Shown: positions 61,401-64,000 of the stretch, piece by piece
Position numbering within the stretch: position 1 is the stretch's first letter
How the letters are laid out: the number at the start of each line of letters is the position of its first letter
Source: Candidatus Nezhaarchaeota archaeon
Lineage (GTDB): Archaea; Thermoproteota; Methanomethylicia; Nezhaarchaeales; WYZ-LMO8
Assembly: GCA_030055465.1 (NCBI GenBank)
Contig: JASFYF010000001.1
Span: forward strand, 762,447 to 826,446
Direction of reading: 5' to 3'
Length of the DNA: 64,000 nt
Translations under genes and position numbers: made by a program
Notes under the pieces: generated by a model
What the model saw: the letters and a program-made list of their open reading frames with translations, nothing else
What the model was told of the DNA's origin: nothing
Database searches by the model: none

Positions 61401-62576
61401 TTGAAGCTGCTTCCCTTCAAGTACCTTAGGGGCAGGAGGCTTCTAGCATTCGTCGCGGTGTCGGCTTTGGCCTCAGCGCTCTTCTCGACAACGGCCTTCA
61501 GCCTCCTGGGCTTCTACAGGGGCCTCACCTCCTACTTAGGCGAGGAGGAGAACGTATTCGCAGTATACGATAAGAGGAGCCGGACGCCATTCACGGGCCT
61601 CGTGCCGGCCTATCTAGCCGAGGTTATCCGCTCGGCTGAAGGGATCTCAGCCTGCAGCCCTGAGGTAATAGCTCCATGCGTGGTAAACGGGGACGCGGTC
61701 TTCCTCAGGGGGGTGGTGCCAGGCGCCCTCAACGAGGTCAGCAACGTCAGAATCGTTGACGGCGAGCAGCTCGGAGAGGAGGACCTAAACTTCGTTGTTG
61801 CCGGCAGGAGGATCGCCGAGGAGCTGAGGCTGAAGCCAGGGGACAAGCTGCTCGTCGCCTCAGCGTTGACCGAGGAGCTGCTCGAGCTCAAGGTTAAAGG
61901 GATATTTGAGTCCGGGTGGGCGCTGGACGACGAGCTGGTCGCCCCGCTCCACGTGGGGCAGAGGCTTCGAGGCTCAGGCTACAACTACGTGACGCTCATA
62001 AGGGTCAAGTCCTATGGAGGGGTTAAGGTAAAGGAGCTGATATCCAACCTCCTCGCATCCCAAGCGTCCCAGCCTGCAGCCCAGGAGGGGGGATCTGCGC
62101 CCTCCATGCAAGACCTCGCGCTGTGGGCGAAGGTGGGCTTCAAGGTTAAGGACCTAGGCGTCGAGGAGGCCCAGAAGCTCGTGGAGAACTACGTTGAAGG
62201 GTACGGGGTGTCGAGGGAGTCAATACTCGCCGCTTCAGCAACTGTGCTGCTTCTCTCCGGCGCGGCTATAGCCCTCTCATCCAGGACGCTGCTCCTCCAG
62301 CACCGCAGCGAGATCACCGTGCTGAGGTTCCTGGGGGCTCCTCAAGGCCTCCTAAAGGTAGACTTAATCGCCAAGCTGGTGCCGCTGTCCGTGGCCTCCT
62401 CGCTCATAGGGGCAGCCTCGGCAGCCTCCTTCCTTGAGGTCGCGGTGGACCTCCTTCCCATAAAGGTTTTGTCCCACGCAGTTCAACTTCAGCTTGACCC
62501 GGCGGCTACAACCATAAGCGTCGCCATCCCCCTCCTCATAGCTTTGTCAAGCATATGGAAAGCTGACCTGCAATGA
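61401..62576 (+). CDS. FtsX-like ABC transporter permease
   Basis: A 391-residue membrane protein from a TTG at 61401. One N-terminal helix (about residues 14-38), an extracellular domain and three C-terminal helices match its neighbour at 60180. The coupling segment reads LQHRSEITVLRFLGAPQGLL. The extracellular domain carries a long low-complexity insertion (SQASQPAAQEGGSAPSMQDL). Its stop overlaps the ATG of the next membrane protein (ATGA), so the three genes are probably one operon. No ATPase is encoded alongside; the one at 53786 may be shared. Confidence 0.78.
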   Translation: MKLLPFKYLRGRRLLAFVAVSALASALFSTTAFSLLGFYRGLTSYLGEEENVFAVYDKRSRTPFTGLVPAYLAEVIRSAEGISACSPEVIAPCVVNGDAVFLRGVVPGALNEVSNVRIVDGEQLGEEDLNFVVAGRRIAEELRLKPGDKLLVASALTEELLELKVKGIFESGWALDDELVAPLHVGQRLRGSGYNYVTLIRVKSYGGVKVKELISNLLASQASQPAAQEGGSAPSMQDLALWAKVGFKVKDLGVEEAQKLVENYVEGYGVSRESILAASATVLLLSGAAIALSSRTLLLQHRSEITVLRFLGAPQGLLKVDLIAKLVPLSVASSLIGAASAASFLEVAVDLLPIKVLSHAVQLQLDPAATTISVAIPLLIALSSIWKADLQ

Positions 62577-64000
62577 GGAGCCCCTACGTCGCCCTAGTCT
62601 TCCTCGCAGCCTTCGCCTTAAGGGTCTGCCCGGCCATACTCAGCGAGATGCCCTTCTCGACGGATGCGTGGAGCCCAATAAGGAACACCATGGCCCTGTT
62701 GGATAACACCCCCATACCCCTGGGCGATGACGACGTGTTCGACGGCTACAACAACTACTGGCCCGCAAACAGCCTCTTCGGAGCCGTGTTCACCCAAATC
62801 GTTGGTCTAAGCCCCCTAAGCTCCATGAGCCTCGCGGTTCCCCTCGCTGGAGCACTTGCAATACCGATATTCTACGCACTAGCCTCAAGGCTCCTGGGGG
62901 ACAGCCGGAGGGCCCTAGCAGCTTCAATCCTCCTCTCCTTGGCTTACCCGTACGCTCTGTTCACCTCCGGGGTCACCAAGGAGACCTACGCCGCCCCCCT
63001 CCTCATGCTCCTCCTCTTCGTCTTCTTGGCGTGCAGCCTCAACTTGAAGTCCCTACTCATCTTCTCGTTGTCGTCGATCGCTCTGGTGGCCTCGCACCAC
63101 TTAACCTCAGCTGTGGCCGCGGCGGTCATGGCGGCTTCTGCCCTAGCGGCATCGATTGAAAGGTTCAGGAGGGGCCTTGGAGCGGACCAGGCTAAGACGG
63201 CCTTCACCGTTGCCTTTGCGCTTGCAGCTGCCGCCTACCTGGCGGCCTACGCCGGCCGGGGCCTCAGGCTTCAATTGACGTTCAACGACCTGCTCTCGGT
63301 AGCATCCTACCAGGCGGTGGCCTTCGCCTTTACGCTGCACGCGTCGTCCAACACTCGGAGGTCATCCAACGCGAGGAAGATCGCCGTGTGCTTCATATCA
63401 ACACTGTTGGTTTTGGCGTCCGCAATCGCGTGCACCGCAACCGCCATTACGCCCAGCGCGCCGGTGCTGCCGAGGCACTACCTCCTCTACGCAGCGCACT
63501 TCGCGTTGCTCTCCCCGCTGGCCGCCTCAGGCTTCTACGCGCTGCGCAGCCGCCTCGGCGAGGATAGGCTGATTCCCCTCTTTTGGTTATCGGCGGTTTT
63601 AGCCGTGGAAGCCTACGCCGTCTTCGGGGATTCACCGCTTGGCTCAACCCTAGCCTACAGATCCATAAACTTCCTATGTGCACCACTCTGCATCCTGTGC
63701 GCAGCGGGGCTGCCGAGCTTCAAGTCGGCCCGCTGCAAGCACCTCGGAAAGGCCGTTGGAGCCGCGGCGCTCCTAGCCTTGACGGCCGCAGCAGCGTTAA
63801 GCCTCTACGGCTTCTACTCCTCCGTGGCGCTGCAGGAACGATACATGGGCTACTTCTGGCTCTACGAGGTGCCCGAGTTCAAGGCCGCCGAGTGGCTTTC
63901 GGCTTTGGGCTCAGGCGTAACGGTCCACGGAGACGTGAAGATGGAGTACCTGTTCCGAGACTACTTCAAGGTGAACTTCAACGTGTTGGGGTGCTTAAGG
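62573..64000 (+). CDS. Polytopic membrane protein, probable GT-C type (runs off window edge)
   Basis: From the ATG at 62573, which overlaps the preceding stop as ATGA, 476 codons are open to the end of the window. About ten membrane helices alternate with short loops. After the first helix the loop contains MPFSTDAWSPIRNTMALL and DDDVFDGYNNYWPANSLFG, with acidic residues in the position of the GT-C catalytic loop. The end of the visible part is a soluble region (EVPEFKAAEWLSALGSG). It resembles in layout the protein at 21522-23537. The C terminus is missing, so the family remains tentative. Confidence 0.65.
   Translation, partial: MRSPYVALVFLAAFALRVCPAILSEMPFSTDAWSPIRNTMALLDNTPIPLGDDDVFDGYNNYWPANSLFGAVFTQIVGLSPLSSMSLAVPLAGALAIPIFYALASRLLGDSRRALAASILLSLAYPYALFTSGVTKETYAAPLLMLLLFVFLACSLNLKSLLIFSLSSIALVASHHLTSAVAAAVMAASALAASIERFRRGLGADQAKTAFTVAFALAAAAYLAAYAGRGLRLQLTFNDLLSVASYQAVAFAFTLHASSNTRRSSNARKIAVCFISTLLVLASAIACTATAITPSAPVLPRHYLLYAAHFALLSPLAASGFYALRSRLGEDRLIPLFWLSAVLAVEAYAVFGDSPLGSTLAYRSINFLCAPLCILCAAGLPSFKSARCKHLGKAVGAAALLALTAAAALSLYGFYSSVALQERYMGYFWLYEVPEFKAAEWLSALGSGVTVHGDVKMEYLFRDYFKVNFNVLGCLR

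Noticed and set aside
1-64000. CRISPR array
   Set aside because: No series of regularly spaced identical repeats was seen; the only repeats are local tandem duplications and the epimerase copy.

Overview
The window looks like chromosomal DNA of a thermophilic archaeon, probably a TACK/Thermoproteota lineage. I cannot place it more closely. The evidence is TATA-box promoters (some apparently leaderless), frequent GTG and TTG starts, AGG-dominated arginine codons, deoxyhypusine synthase genes, DUF1616 and GYD proteins, VapBC pairs, pfam01637-type archaeal ATPases and TnpB elements. No rRNA, tRNA or CRISPR array was seen. Two genes run off the edges: a deoxyhypusine synthase-like gene (1-367, minus) and a polytopic membrane protein (62573-64000, plus).

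Region A (1-12.9 kb, GC-rich) holds a candidate C/D-box sRNA, a GYD protein and a tightly overlapping plus-strand operon. In order the operon encodes two small membrane proteins, an Ig-like/DUF4129 protein, a DUF4350 protein, a MoxR ATPase, a DUF58 protein, a DUF457-GT2 fusion, a GT-C-like membrane protein and a DUF1616 protein with unusual domain order. It links a MoxR chaperone module to envelope glycosylation enzymes.

Region B (12.9-28.4 kb) is a surface-glycan locus: sugar epimerases, UDP-GlcNAc 2-epimerase, GT2 and GT4 glycosyltransferases, SAM and FkbM methyltransferases and a polytopic membrane protein. From about 15.7 kb it is clearly AT-richer than region A, which suggests horizontal acquisition. 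It already contains gene remnants: a GT4 tail, a CapK-methyltransferase chimera, a frameshifted methyltransferase and a broken epimerase.

Region C (28.4-44.3 kb) is a gene graveyard. It has an IS607-type remnant, other TnpB remnants, several broken archaeal ATPases, a frameshifted DUF3782 gene, a proton-pumping pyrophosphatase gene split by a TnpB element and carrying more frameshifts, a broken flippase, and a duplicated epimerase segment fused to an ATPase segment. Intact islands inside it are two VapBC pairs, one archaeal ATPase gene and one sugar epimerase. Three ATPase loci share a striking feature: the start codon lies inside an inverted repeat.

Region D (44.8-64 kb, GC-rich again) holds a flavodoxin with a likely CTG start, a GT2-GtrA protein, a GT-C-like protein, an ATP-grasp/polysaccharide deacetylase/GT2/GT2 series on the minus strand, a MacB-type ABC exporter, an aminotransferase plus enamidase-like hydrolase divergent from a second deoxyhypusine synthase gene, and an operon of two FtsX-like permeases and a membrane protein.

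Overall the window is an envelope-biogenesis neighbourhood (sugar activation, glycosyl transfer, flipping, membrane assembly) with a recombination-prone island in its middle.
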